DNA of 64,000 nucleotides from Triplophysa rosa (Eukaryota > Chordata > Actinopteri > Cypriniformes > Nemacheilidae): assembly GCF_024868665.1 (NCBI RefSeq), contig NC_079913.1:15270147-15334146 (forward strand), written 5' to 3'. The notes beneath the pieces were generated by a model. That model ran no database searches and was not told the origin of the DNA. It saw only the letters and a program-made list of their open reading frames with translations. Of the stretch, positions 21,670 through 33,076 are shown piece after piece; within the stretch, counting starts at the first letter, position 1, and the number at the start of each line of letters is the position of its first letter. The position numbers and the translations under genes were made by a program.

Positions 21670-22665
21670 AAGTTGTTACTCATCCAGTATTTTATATCGA
21701 CTATGCATTTCATTATTCAATGAAACTGCTGTGTTTCATGAGGCTTCGAGGAAATATAAAGTTGAGTATCATCAGCATAACAGTGAAAGCTAACTCCGTG
21801 TCGCTTTATTATATCTCCTAGAGGTAGCATGTATAATGCGAAGAGCAGAGGCCCTAAGACTGAGCCCTGTGGTACACCGTACTGGACTTGCGATTTGCGT
21901 GACACCTCATTGTTTATTGCTACAAATTGAAAACGGTCGGATAAATAAGATTTAAACCATTTCAAAGCTATTCCCTTAATGCCGACATAATTTTCGAGTC
22001 TATGTAGGAGTGTGCTGTGGTCAATGGTATCGAATGCAGCACTAAGGTCTAGCAGCACCAATAACGAGATACAACCTCGGTCAGACGCCAATAGCAGATC
22101 ATTTGTAACTCTGATCAAAGCAGTCTCTGTACTGTGACATGCTCTAAATCCAGACTGGAATTCTTCATTGATGTCATTCCTTTGGAGGAAGGAGCATAAT
22201 TGAGTTGAAACTACTTTTTCCAGAACTTTAGATATGAAAGGTAGATTCGATATAGGCCTGTAGTTCCTTAGTTCTCTAGGGTCGAGTTGGGGTTTTTTGA
22301 CAAGGGGCCTTATAACAGCCACCTTATATGCTTTAGGCACATGTCCTAATGTCAGAGATGAGTTAATAATACCAAGAAGAGGATCTATAATTTCTGGGAG
22401 CATCTCTTTCAGTAGATTTGTAGGTATAGGGTCTAGTATGCATGTTGTTGATTTAGATGATCTAATAATTTTAGACAGCTCATCTTGATCTACGGTATAA
22501 AATAATTGCATTTTCTCCTTAAGGGCGCTGTAGTTAGTTTGTTCAGCGGGTTTCACTTCTGATTGCATTGTTATAATTTTTTCTCTAATATCTTGGATTT
22601 TATATGTGAAGTAGTTCATAAATTCATCACTGCTATGCTGATATACAGGATCAGAAGTCACTGAC
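21670..22665 (-). mobile_element. Rex/CR1-type LINE, reverse transcriptase part, right of hAT copy 2
   Basis: It continues the LINE interrupted by hAT copy 2 and runs to the gap at 22666. It contains the longest reverse transcriptase segment in this block. Confidence 0.9.
21717..22661 (-). pseudogene. LINE ORF2: reverse transcriptase fingers and palm
   Basis: 314 codons are open. The first part ([19 protein letters not shown], then [13 protein letters not shown]) is the linker before the polymerase. Fingers follow with [13 protein letters not shown] and [17 protein letters not shown]. The palm has [27 protein letters not shown] and the catalytic YADD. The reading frame is clean over its length, unlike the L2-type LINE at 9782, so it is younger. 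The endonuclease part would lie in the gap. The frame is cut off by the hAT. Confidence 0.87.
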
Positions 22666-23246
22666 NNNNNNNNNNNNNNNNNNNNNNNNNNNNNNNNNNN
22701 NNNNNNNNNNNNNNNNNNNNNNNNNNNNNNNNNNNNNNNNNNNNNNNNNNNNNNNNNNNNNNNNNNNNNNNNNNNNNNNNNNNNNNNNNNNNNNNNNNNN
22801 NNNNNNNNNNNNNNNNNNNNNNNNNNNNNNNNNNNNNNNNNNNNNNNNNNNNNNNNNNNNNNNNNNNNNNNNNNNNNNNNNNNNNNNNNNNNNNNNNNNN
22901 NNNNNNNNNNNNNNNNNNNNNNNNNNNNNNNNNNNNNNNNNNNNNNNNNNNNNNNNNNNNNNNNNNNNNNNNNNNNNNNNNNNNNNNNNNNNNNNNNNNN
23001 NNNNNNNNNNNNNNNNNNNNNNNNNNNNNNNNNNNNNNNNNNNNNNNNNNNNNNNNNNNNNNNNNNNNNNNNNNNNNNNNNNNNNNNNNNNNNNNNNNNN
23101 NNNNNNNNNNNNNNNNNNNNNNNNNNNNNNNNNNNNNNNNNNNNNNNNNNNNNNNNNNNNNNNNNNNNNNNNNNNNNNNNNNNNNNNNNNNNNNNNNNNN
23201 NNNNNNNNNNNNNNNNNNNNNNNNNNNNNNNNNNNNNNNNNNNNNN
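22666..23246. other. Assembly gap (581 N)
   Basis: Run of N. It probably hides the 5' part of the LINE, and could also hide upstream exons of the phosphatase gene. Confidence 0.99.
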
Positions 23247-23460
23247 AAGCTAACACGCTATTGCTATGCTAACGGCGTTAAGTTAACTATCACTTTTGGT
23301 TTAGACTCTTCCAAGTAAATAACAGGAACAGGGTTATTGAGATATCAGGATAAGTTAGCAACGACAATAATAATTAACGAAAATAAAATACACTAATATT
23401 AGAGCGAAGTGATAAGAGCACGGATACAAACAAGCTGCCGGCATATGTCTTAGACAGTAC
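23247..23460. other. No gene seen
   Basis: AT-rich sequence after the gap, possibly LINE 5' sequence. CATATGTCTTAGACAGTA occurs twice in succession at about 23444-23480. Confidence 0.4.
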
Positions 23461-23700
23461 CATATGTCTTAGACAGTAAAGAAAACTTAATGTTAAGCTC
23501 AAGAGTCAAGAGCCCAACTAAAGCAAACACTGATCACAATAATGGTGATTTGTTTCAACATTAATTGCAGGTGCAAAAGTGATATTGATTCAATGCAATT
23601 AACATTGACCAATCAGCTATTTAACATTGATTCAATGGTTGCTTGCCCCAGTGACAAGCCATTGTACCCCTAAAGGTACAAATCTGCCACATTTTTTCTG
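23461..23700. mobile_element. MITE of the GAGCCCAACTAAAG family
   Basis: It contains GAGCCCAACTAAAGCAAAC followed by ACTGATCACAATAATGGTGAT and GATTCAATGGTTGCTTGC. It is nearly identical to 58455-58640. Confidence 0.75.
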
Positions 23701-23965
23701 ACAGTGTGTTCACTTAACATGTTACTTTCATATTGAGTTTACATGTTTCACTCATGTTCTCTACATGTTAATTTCATGTAGAGTTTACATGTTTCACTCA
23801 TGTTCTCTACATGCTAATTTCATGTTGAGTTTACATGTTTCACTCATGTTCTCTCTATATGTTAATTTAATGTTGAGTTCACTTGATTCATTTATGTTCT
23901 TGCTACATGTTAATTTCATGTTAAGAACACATGACTCAAACATGTGGAACCAATGTCCATGATTG
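23701..23965. repeat. Minisatellite, 46-48 bp unit, about five copies
   Basis: Units start near 23718, 23764, 23810, 23858 and 23906 with CATGTTAATTTCATGTTGAG-like sequence and CACTCATGTTCTC. An open frame across it is a by-product. Confidence 0.85.
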
Positions 23966-24598
23966 AATCATGTTAAACCAATGAGTCATTTTTTTGAGTG
24001 TACTGTATAATGATGTGTGATAAGTATAATGATTATTTTACCATTTATTTTTACATTCACTACTATATTAAAAAAGTATTGTCTTTTTTTGTTCTGTTGA
24101 ACATAAAATGATATATTTTGAAGAATGTTGGAAAGCAAACAGTTCTGCAGCACCTTTGACTACCATTTAAATTTGTCCTACTATTGTAGTCAATGATATT
24201 TGTTGGTTTGGAACAACTTTAAGGTGAGTAAATGATGACAGAATTTTCATTTTTGGCTAAACTGTCCCTTTAACACATAATCTGTATGGATAAAAACCTT
24301 CTGGTCCAAACCAGGTTCTCTCATGTTTAATTTTTTAATGTTTCATGCTCTAAGTTGTGTACATTTTGGGACTTTTACAAAACAAAAATATTTTATCTAC
24401 AAAGTCAAATGAAATGCAAAAACTTTGAAGCTCACTATCTTTAAACTGTAAGGATAAACCTTACTGATCCTATTAATAGACTTGAACCTAAGACCAGTTT
24501 ATGATTCCAACCCTAAACAATGTCCTGTCAATGTTCATTGTTGAGTTTTTCATCAAAAATAAAAATGTAAAGTGTATTTTCTCTATTTTCTGTACTAG
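23966..24598. other. Intron or upstream DNA, no exon recognised
   Basis: AT-rich. It includes a common fish repeat phrase (TTTAAGGTGAGTAAATGATGACAG near 24220). No transmembrane-coding exon was found here. Confidence 0.5.
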
Positions 24599-24680
24599 CT
24601 CTGTCAGAGCAGCCAACTTTGAAAACCATCTCACAAAACTTCAAGCTGATTCTAGTTACTTTCTCAGCGAAGAGTTTGAG
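24599..24680 (+). CDS. R3-type receptor tyrosine phosphatase, exon opening the PTP domain
   Basis: This 82 bp exon encodes VRAANFENHLTKLQADSSYF followed by LSEEFE, the helix that begins the catalytic domain of receptor phosphatases. The acceptor is TTCTGTACTAG (ending 24598) and the donor is GTAAAG at 24681. Its first base completes a codon, so at least one upstream exon exists. In R3 receptors (PTPRB, PTPRJ, PTPRH, PTPRO) that part is the juxtamembrane and transmembrane segment after fibronectin type III repeats. None of this was located in the window. Together with the next seven exons it encodes a cytoplasmic enzyme that removes phosphate from tyrosine. Confidence 0.85.
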
Positions 24681-24780
24681 GTAAAGCACATCAAATAGCA
24701 AAGTCTAACAAAGCAATGATAGTAAAATAACAGTAGACATACATCTTCCTTTCCACATTTTTTTCCCAAATATTAAAAAG

Positions 24781-24871
24781 GACCTAAAGGATGTCGGACG
24801 AAGCCAAACCCAAAACTCTGCACGCTTACCTGGGAACCGAAGCAAAAACCGATACAACAACATACTGCCTT
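24781..24871 (+). CDS. R3-type phosphatase, exon 2 of the PTP domain (KNRYNN loop)
   Basis: This 91 bp exon encodes DLKDVGRSQTQNS, then ARLPGNRSKNRYNNILP, ending in the first base of the Tyr codon that completes NILPYD. KNRYNN is the phosphotyrosine recognition loop, which sets the depth of the active-site cleft for tyrosine. The acceptor is AATATTAAAAAG, with a poor polypyrimidine tract directly before it but a good one 15 bases up. The donor is GTAAGT at 24872. Confidence 0.9.
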
Positions 24872-25100
24872 GTAAGTAGAGCCCTCATATTATTATCATC
24901 AATCAATTCTGTGTCTAATAAATAGGTGGGTATTGTAGTTGCTTTAATATTGTTGCTTGGGTTTATCCTGGTTTTGTCATTTTGCATAAAACTGATCATT
25001 TCTGGCTCTTCTGTAACACCTGCATTGTGTCCAATTATGGGGTTACACTACCATCTAATGGTCATTTGTAGATTCATAATATATCACTGAATATCTGCAG

Positions 25101-25177
25101 ATGATTCAACGCGAGTGAGATTGTCTTGCTTGAATGGCGAGCCCTGCTCAGACTTCATCAACGCCAACTACATGCCT
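25101..25177 (+). CDS. R3-type phosphatase, exon 3 of the PTP domain
   Basis: This 77 bp exon reads (Y)DSTRVRLSCLNGEPCSD and then FINANYMP, the standard strand with F/YINA-x-Y that follows the recognition loop. The acceptor is ATATCTGCAG and the donor GTGAGT. It starts with two bases and ends on a codon border. Confidence 0.9.
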
Positions 25178-25474
25178 GTGAGTTTAGTAGACATAACTTA
25201 ATTCAGCTAATTGTCCATTGACTCAAAGCCTGGACAAATATATCATTGGCTGTTGACTGTGTGATTTCCAATTTCCACATACTTAGTGTTCCTAAGATCC
25301 GTTTTGTACTACGGGTGGTACGGTGCAAAGCTAAGGGGTGAATATTTATAAATTATTTAGATTTTATTTAAAACCCAGGTTTAAGTAAGAACAGTGTGAC
25401 ACATGAAACATGATAGCTCAAGATTAGGAACAATCCTGGTTTTATGTACAAAATATTTATATTTGCTGCTTTAA

Positions 25475-25663
<189 letters not shown>

Positions 25664-25785
25664 TAACTGAGATTAGATGCACACTGTATAGTTTTGGCCA
25701 CGATTATGCCATTTTAGTCAAAGTTTAGGGATTTGTCATATTCCATATTTTTTGACAATTACAGCATCTCATGTGTATGATTTAG

Positions 25786-26073
<288 letters not shown>

Positions 26074-26081
26074 TAAAAGAA

Positions 26082-26921
26082 TAGTGATGGGAAGTTCGGA
26101 TCATTTTACTGACTGGGATCTTTGAGTCTCGTTCAGCAAAATGAACGAATCTTTTTTCGAGTCATATCGTTCATTTCGTTCATTTTAGCAAAATATAATT
26201 AAAATGTTACATGTTACTTTCCTAACACATCTACTACTTATGCAAACGTTGATCACATTACAAACAATACAAAACTATAATGCTATAAGAAACAGAAAAG
26301 ATGAATTCATTGTTTACCTGGGTCTTCAGTCTATGATTAGCTCACCACACCTCTTATCTGACAAGTCCTCGGGTTTGACGCCTTCGTTCATCACGTGACA
26401 GCGTCGTAAGCTAAACCAATGCAGTCAGAGCCGGAAAGAGAATTGATTAGTTCTGAGTCTTCGGGTTTGATGCCTTCGTTCATCACGTGACAGCGTCGTA
26501 AGCTAAACCAATGCAGTCAGAGCCGGAAAGAGAATTGATTAGTTCACCTCTCGAGTTTTCGGGTTTGACTCCTTCGTTCATCACGTGACAGCGTCGTAAG
26601 CTAAACCAATGCAGTCAGAGCCGGAAAGAGAATTGATTAGTTCACCTCTCGAGTCTTCGGGTTTGATGCCTTCGTTCATCACGTGACAGCGTCGTAAGCT
26701 AAACCAATGCAGTCAGAGCCGGAAAGAGAATTGATTAGTTCACCTCTCGAGTCTTCGGGTTTGAATCGTTCGTTCTTCTTGAATTCCAGTACAGGACCCA
26801 TAATGTTGCGCAATGCGCATGCGCGACTGAACGAATCACTCCCTAAGACGACTCGTTCTTCCCGAGTCACATTAAAGATTCGTTCAAAATGAACGAATCG
26901 TTCAAGAACGACCCATCACTA
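26082..26921. mobile_element. Non-autonomous hAT element with internal satellite
   Basis: It is an 840 bp element with termini TAGTGATGGG and CCCATCACTA. The perfect 8 bp target duplication TAAAAGAA is at 26074-26081 and 26922-26929. Subterminal sequence has several GAACGAATC/GATTCGTTC inverted phrases. It holds no coding sequence. The middle is a 98 bp tandem array. Its target lay in another repeat reading ACTGTAAAAGAATTCCCTGT. Confidence 0.93.
26371..26776. repeat. 98 bp tandem repeat inside the hAT element
   Basis: Anchors GGGTTTGA lie at 26371, 26463, 26561, 26659 and 26757, giving spacings of 92, 98, 98 and 98. Units contain TTCATCACGTGACAGCGTCG and GAATTGATTAGTTCACCTC with CTCGAGTCTTC. 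Confidence 0.95.
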
Positions 26922-27072
26922 TAAAAGAATTCCCTGTTAAATTACAGTAAACAACTGGCAGCTATATTTGCCAGCACATAGCTGTAATTTTACAGCATAC
27001 CTACTGTAATCTGCAACAACAGTTTATTACTGTAAAAGACATTATAATTTGCACAATATAATACTGTTATTT

Positions 27073-27225
27073 TACATTTACGCATTTGGCAGATGCTTTT
27101 ATCCAAAGCGACTTACATTGCATTATTCTATAACATTTATACATAGGTATGTGTAATCCCCCTGGGATCGAACCCACAACCTTGCATTGTTAACACAATG
27201 CTCTTACCACTGAGCTACAGGAAAG
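27073..27225 (-). mobile_element. tRNA-derived SINE with L2-type tail
   Basis: On the minus strand a tRNA-like head has an A box (TAGCTCAGTGGTAAGAGCA) and a B box (GGTTCGATCCC), with an AAC anticodon-like loop as in tRNA-Val. A unique part follows, then the tail GTCGCTTTGGATAAAAGC with TCTGCC. The tail matches the 3' end of the LINE at 9782. This is the HE1/V-SINE type of fish SINE. Confidence 0.85.
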
Positions 27226-28448
27226 CTTTTAGCATTTCTGCTGTGATTTCCATTAATTGTTTATTACCAGAGGTGGGACCAAGTCATTGTTTTCAAGTCC
27301 CAATCAAGTCCCAAGTCAAAAGAGGCGAGTCCAAGTCAGGTTGCAAGTCATGAATGTTAATGGTACTGAATCAATATCACTTTTGTGCCCACAAAAATCA
27401 CCATTATTGTGATCAGTGTTTGCTTTAGTTGGGCTTTTGACTCTTTTATTTTAATGTTTAGTTAGTTTTCCTTGGCTGTTGTAGCTGTTAGAAAATACAA
27501 TCATTGGGTCAAAGCAAGCTTAGACAGAGGCTTGCGTCTGTATAATGATGAACTCATTTTAAAGTTTGTCTTCTCTTGTTCACTGCCAATGTCAGTTCTC
27601 TGCTACAGGAGTGTGAGCTTATAAAGCACTGTGAATTTATTTAGGAATGAACACATATAATCACAAACTGTTTAAACAGTTTAACTACACAAACACATCA
27701 AGAATCAGTGTATGAATCTCAACAAAGGTGACAATCAACAAAAGAAAAATTCATGATGCAATGCATGCTGGGTAACATCACAGTACAAAACTCATTCATG
27801 ACTCCCAGCATGCATTGCAGTTGATCTGTTTCTCTGAATTACTTTGATAATGGTCACCATTGTTGATGTCTAAGTGTGTCTGTAATATGTTTCGGGTTAT
27901 TTGATCAAAGTTATGTGCATTTACAATAAAGAGCACTAAAGCTAGTTATCAAATAATCAGTACTATTCCTTATTTTATGATTAACGAGTGTTAATCTAAT
28001 CTATTTAATGAGTCAAATGTCATGTAACTTGTTTTTTAGCATTTCTGTCTTAGTGCACAAGCGTTCTTTCTGAAACACTATTACGCCACTGAATAAATAA
28101 CTTTACTGAATCCGAGGATCAGGAGCCCAACTAAAGCAAACACTGATCACAATAATGGTGATTTTTGTGGCACAAAGGTGATACTGATTCAGTACCATTA
28201 ACATTCAGGACTTGCAACCTGACTTGGACTCGCCTCTCTTGACTTGGGACTTGATTGGGACTTGAAAACAATGACTTGGTCCCACCTCCGGTAATAAACA
28301 ATTAATGGAAATCACAGCAGAAATGCTAAAAGCGTTCCTGTAGCTTAGTGGTAAGAGCATTGCGTTAACAATGCAAGGTTGTGGGTTCGATCCCAGGGAA
28401 TTGCACATACCTATGTATAAATGTTATAGGATAATGCAATGTAAGTAG
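27112..28448. mobile_element. Giant concentric palindrome 1
   Basis: The sequence from 27112 rightwards matches the reverse complement from 28448 leftwards over about 1.34 kb. Layers from outside in are as follows. SINE sequence with the tRNA-like head. TTTTAGCATTTCTGCTGTG. A GGGACCAAGTCATTG layer of CAAGTCC repeats. CACCATTATTGTGATCAG with TTTAGTTGGGCT. A less conserved spacer. ATCAAGAATCAGTGTATGAA. The core GCAATGCATGCTGGG. The dyad centre is near 27780. No coding content was found. Confidence 0.9.
28334..28448 (+). mobile_element. Truncated SINE head in the right arm of palindrome 1
   Basis: It has GTAGCTTAGTGGTAAGAGCA and GTTCGATCCC boxes. The acceptor stem pairs poorly (GTTCCTG with GGGAATT), so it is a tRNA-like SINE promoter and not a tRNA gene. 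The L2-type tail is missing here. Confidence 0.8.
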
Positions 28449-28720
28449 TATATATAGGGGGCATTGTGTCAAAATGATTGATGGTGACCCTTGACCTTTG
28501 CGGGGGGGGGTTGAATTACTTCCGGACCACCCACGTTGTGAGGGCCCGCCCCCTTTGCATTGACCTTTGACCGTATCCGCCCCATTGTGAGGGACTGCCC
28601 CCTTTGTGTTGAACTTTTGCCCTTTGACAGTATCTGTCCACGTCGTGAGGGATTGCCCACGTCTGGAGTTGAACTCTTGAACTTTTGCCCGTACGGTTAC
28701 CGAACATTTTTCTCTCTTTT
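28449..28720. repeat. Degenerate tandem repeat, about 60-70 bp
   Basis: Three imperfect units share CCTTTGACCGTATC/CCTTTGACAGTATC, TTGTGAGGGACTGCCC and TTGAACTTTTGCC. A (G)8 run is at 28502-28509. Confidence 0.6.
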
Positions 28721-28769
28721 CCGGAGATCATGTTTGGACATGTTTTAATGAGGTTGACGCGTATCTTAT

Positions 28770-28978
28770 GCGTGAATAAATAAAGCAACGAGTGATTAAA
28801 TAAAACAATAAATCGGCGAATAAGTGATTAAAGAAAGAATTGGTTATATAAGTGATTAAATAAATATTGAATACGCAAATAAACAAAGCAAGTAATGAAT
28901 AAGTAAATAAACAAAGCAAGGAATGAATAAGTAATTAAATAAAGCACTCTCTCTCTCTCTCTCTTTTTATATATATAG
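28770..28978. repeat. AATAAA-rich degenerate repeat ending in (CT)n(TA)n
   Basis: Repeated GAATAAGTGATTAAATAAA-like units lead into CTCTCT and TATATA tracts. The last tract differs between the two 13.7 kb copies (28951 onward versus 42691 onward). Confidence 0.75.
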
Positions 28979-30220
28979 GCTGTGATAAAACTGTGGTAAA
29001 ACTTACGTTGGTTGAAAGATCACATTCCTGCCGTTATACTGAAAGGACTGTTTCAGACATTCCAGCGTTGCAAACACACCGACTCGTAAATCATCGTGAC
29101 GTTTAAGCGGTACGTAATTCAGAGTTTTCATCCGGCAGGGCGACAGCGTCGGACGTTTTAATCGGGTATGATTTGTTTTACATCCCTAGCGTGAAAATTT
29201 GGCCGGATTATGACGGGTTATTTGTGTAGCTTCACGAGCGAGCATATTATCTCGACACAGGGATGCGTTGTATAGGATCGCCAGCTGAGGCTTTCGCCCT
29301 CGGGCAATGAGTGACCAATTGACCTGTGTGTACCCGAAGCATTCTATGGGACAAACTATAATCTCGCTATATCTCTAACTAATCAGAAAACAGCTTTTGC
29401 TACTAACATTCTAAACATATCCGCTTTATTCATCAGTATCTGTTTTGTTTAAAACTTAAACCATTCTCACACGTGTCTGATTGTACAGGGGCCTCCATGA
29501 AAATGGCTTGACCCAATAAATGTTTGTATGCGTGCACGAGTGTTCACCAAGAGCGGTTACCTTCCAGCGTTCATGTTTCTGAAAAAAAACAAACAAAAAA
29601 AACATATCTGACTATCCATTCTTCAAACTGTGTCTACAACACTGTATAATTAAAGCACATGTTTTCCTAACTGCATGGAGCGGTGTCTTTAAATGGTGTC
29701 CATGATGTTGCCCCTATCCTGACTGTTTTCCTTCTGTCTGAGAAGATGCCAGTGCGTCCACCAACCAAGGGTGAAGAAAAAAAATCATCTTTATTGCTAG
29801 TGTTCATAGCATCACAGCAGGCAGTTGGGTGATTCCTTAAAACACAAAGCAGATTTTGATTGAACAGCAAGAAACCTTAAATTGAATGTACGACATGTTA
29901 ATTTCATGAATGTGTTTTATATCATGCCTCCAGGTTGTATCATAAAAATAAGTCTGCATAAGGTTTTCAAAATAATTTTTTTAGATTAAAAATGAAAGTG
30001 ATTCTATCAAAGGTATGCCTTTTAACATAACTGTTTATATGATTCTAAACTGATATTCTTTAAAACATTTAGAATAGTCAAATCTCACACATCCTGTTAT
30101 TACGAGTTGTCTTTGCACATCTGTTTTAGTGGTTAGTGTTAAACTGTGGCAACCCCTTAACACCTAGACACGATTCTAAGATTTACTGACTTATAGGATC
30201 AAGAGCTCAACTAAAAGAAA
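28979..30220. other. Intron, no gene seen
   Basis: It includes a GC-richer stretch at 29080-29300 that looks single copy apart from the 13.7 kb duplicate. No splice-bounded frame was recognised. Confidence 0.5.
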
Positions 30221-30445
30221 CACTAAACTCTATGAGGGTGACTTCTTATTGTTGATGTGTTCTTCAGTGATTTTGTTTGTTAACAGCAGGTGTTCATCAT
30301 TATGATCAATCATCACTTAATGAATCACTTCATTATCTCATTATCTTCAACACTGCTTCAGTGTTACTTTTAACGCACTATAGTGTGGACACATATAGAC
30401 ACCCAGCAGTGTTCATTTAACACTGGACAATTTGCTTTGTATAAT
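30221..30445. mobile_element. Half MITE, outer layer of palindrome 3 type
   Basis: It contains TTAACAGCAGGTGTTCATCA, CTTCAACACTGCTTCAGTG and GACACCCAGCAGTGTTCATT, the same order as the right arm of 59850-61057. The matching left arm is absent. Confidence 0.75.
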
Positions 30446-31290
30446 ATATGACAACAGAATTCAAAGCTTCATTCTAAAATCTCAATGGAAGCTTTGAATG
30501 TAAATATTGCATGGAAAAATTATGTTCAGTACAGTCTATTATGAGCGGTCAAAATGACCGCTACGGCCATTCTCGTAGTGACAGATTTCCTGGAGTTCTA
30601 CTGTGAAAAATGTTCCGTACTTTTTTTACGGAAAAATACCTGCAGCTGTGGTTGCCAGCAAAATTCTGTAAAAATTCTGGGAAAAGCACATAATCAGCTT
30701 TGCAGTTTAAAACTTTAGGGCAAAAACTTCAAGCTGTGTATGAAATTATTACATTTGAGTGTTTTATACTAAGAAAATTTCTTTATATAAAATGAAAACA
30801 TAGACCTAATGGATAAAAGTGAAAGCATTACTTATTTTATTTCTTTGCGACTCATCATTAATAAACATCAAAGTCACTTTTGAACAAAGCTACATGCAGC
30901 ATATTAACAGTACCTCTTTGCCTGACCTTGACTTAAACACAGACTCCACTCTTCAGCATAGTGGTGACCCACAAAACATTTAATGTCAGGAAAGAGAAGA
31001 GACAATAAAATTTCTGTAGTTTTAACGGAAAAATACCGGCAGCTGTGGTTGCCTGTAAACTACCGTAAAAACAGTCCCTGTGAAGCAAAAGTGGTGATTG
31101 TCTTCAGTATTCTGACATGTTTCCAAGATGAATAGTGGGTGTGGCTCATGTTTTCAGCTGTGAATTGATTGGACAAATAAAAACAGGATGTTCCTGTATT
31201 TTTACGCAGGGATGGGCATGTATTTCAAATACAAAATACTTAACCCTTAACATGCATAGGGCCCATGGGCGGGTTAACACTTAATATTTG
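30446..31290. other. Intron with two copies of a dispersed repeat
   Basis: GGCAGCTGTGGTTGCC with ACGGAAAAATACC occurs at about 30625-30660 and 31024-31055. It is a fish repeat phrase. No gene was recognised. Confidence 0.55.
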
Positions 31291-31394
31291 TTGAAACTTA
31301 CCATCATGGTGATCAGTGTTTCCTTGAGTTGAGCTCTTGACTCTAGAAGTTTAAATGTTGTATTTAATTTGGCATTCTGTAACTGTGTGCTTTT

Positions 31395-32413
31395 TAGTGA
31401 TGGGAAGTTTAAGTCATTTTTGCGATTCGGTTGTTTAAAGCTCGTTCAGTAAAATGAATGAATCTTTTTGCAAGTCATTTCGTTCATCTGAGCAGAGTTA
31501 AATTAATGTTCCATGTTAATAGCCAAATTACCCCATAACGTTTATTTATGCTAGTTTTGATCAGATATATTATAAGAAATAACTTCTATTGTAGTTAGAG
31601 ACAAGTTATGAGAAACAGTTATTTAATTATTTCCTGACAGTATTTCTGTTAAGTTATGTATTTATAATTCATTAACCATTTTGGGTCACTCAGGTATGCA
31701 ATAAGGTTTACAGGTTGTTGTTTTTTACTAAAAAGTCTCATGCAGTTTGCAAAGTATATAATAATAGGCTATTGAAATCATTTAAATGTGCAATTATTTA
31801 ATAAGAGATCACTTGTGTAATATATGCATTAGACATAAACACTGACTTTACTAGTGTTGCTTATGTTTATATTTTGCCAGCACAGTTCTTATGCAAAATA
31901 GTTAGTTATTAAGATAAATTAAAAACACATGCAGAAATCCACAAGAAACATTTATGAATATACTGACAGAAAAAAGAACAGAACGGTACGTTTTAGAGAA
32001 GATGTTTATTGCACATATCTTTTGATCATTTTATAATATTTCTTCCTATAATACAACATATAACACGTACATCATGCATTTGACTGATGATCCGGGAAGT
32101 GGTCACGTAACGTTAAAGACTCGGACTCGAAGACTCCGGTACAGGCTGCAGGTTTGCCTGCGGAGCTACCATTTGACAAAAGAACAAAAGGACTCGGACC
32201 CGATGACTCGAGAGACGAACTAATCATTTCTCTTTCTGGTATAAGAACTTGGACCCGATGACTCGAGAGTCTTCATTACTGTTTCTGGTACAATGTTGCA
32301 CATGCGCGGTCAACACAAACTGAACGAATCACTCGCTGAGACACTCGTTACTCCCGAGTCATTTTAAAGATTCGTTCAAAAAGAACGAATCGTTCATGAA
32401 CGACCCATCACTA
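31395..32413. mobile_element. Non-autonomous hAT element, same family as 26082-26921
   Basis: It is a 1019 bp element with TAGTGATGGG and CCCATCACTA termini and the perfect target duplication GTGCTTTT at 31387-31394 and 32414-32421. Near the right end are one to two units of the GACTCGGACCCGATGACTCG repeat (32190-32270). This is related in inverted orientation to the 98 bp unit of the first element. It contains no coding sequence. Confidence 0.93.
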
Positions 32414-32629
32414 GTGCTTTTAGAGTACATTTGTTTTGCCATTGAAAATAGGAATCCAGTCAAATGGCGCTTGTTGTTGACATAGCCATCATCTCATAGC
32501 TTGATTTACATATCTCATCTTGATTGTGTGGATATTCTGAAAGAACAGTACATGTATGATATAATTTTGATGTGGCGAAAGACATGTGATAACAGAATGC
32601 AAATAAAAAATGTAACTACTGGAGAGTTT

Positions 32630-32855
32630 AGAATCACACAGACATGAAGAAACAGTGTATGAATCTCAACAATGGTGACAAACAACAAAAGAAAACCTCA
32701 TGCTGCAATGCATGCTGGGAAACATCATAGTACAAAACTCATTTATGCTCATAGCATGCATTGCAGCATGATGTTTTCTTTTGTTGTTTTTCACCATTGT
32801 TGAGATTCATACACTGATTCTTCATGTCTGTGTGATTCTAAACGCTTATGTAGAT
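32630..32855. mobile_element. Palindromic MITE core
   Basis: It runs from CACACAGACATGAAGAAACA through GCAATGCATGCTGGG, then ATAGCATGCATTGCAGC to AGATTCATACACTGATTCTT. The two arms are about 95 bp each. Confidence 0.85.
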
Positions 32856-33076
32856 ACAGTTATAATTTGCATGTTGACAAATCTTCCTTTACATCACAAT
32901 AATACCACACTATAATGTTCCTCTAAATGCACACAATGCAAGAACCAAAAGATGCAGCTTCACAGGGACTGCAGCATAACATCCACGACTTGATGTTTTA
33001 ATGTTGTTTAAAGTCACCATTATTGTGATCAGTGTTTGCTTTAGTTGGGCTCTTTCATCTTTCATTTCCTAAACAG

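Noticed and set aside
22651..23256. 201-codon frame over the gap
   Set aside because: It consists almost entirely of N.
23765..23962. 65-codon open frame
   Set aside because: It is produced by a 46-48 bp minisatellite and has no domain or splice support.
26371..26776. Regular 98 bp repeats that might recall a CRISPR array
   Set aside because: The units are continuous, without short repeats and unique spacers. They lie in a hAT element in a vertebrate genome.
28334..28408. Apparent tRNA-Val (AAC) gene
   Set aside because: A and B boxes are present, but the acceptor stem pairs badly and the sequence is the head of a SINE, with a tailed copy at 27073-27225. Not a tRNA gene.
27112..28448. Palindrome as a replication origin or matrix attachment site
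   Set aside because: Symmetry alone is no evidence for these roles. The layers are transposon-like and dispersed across the window.
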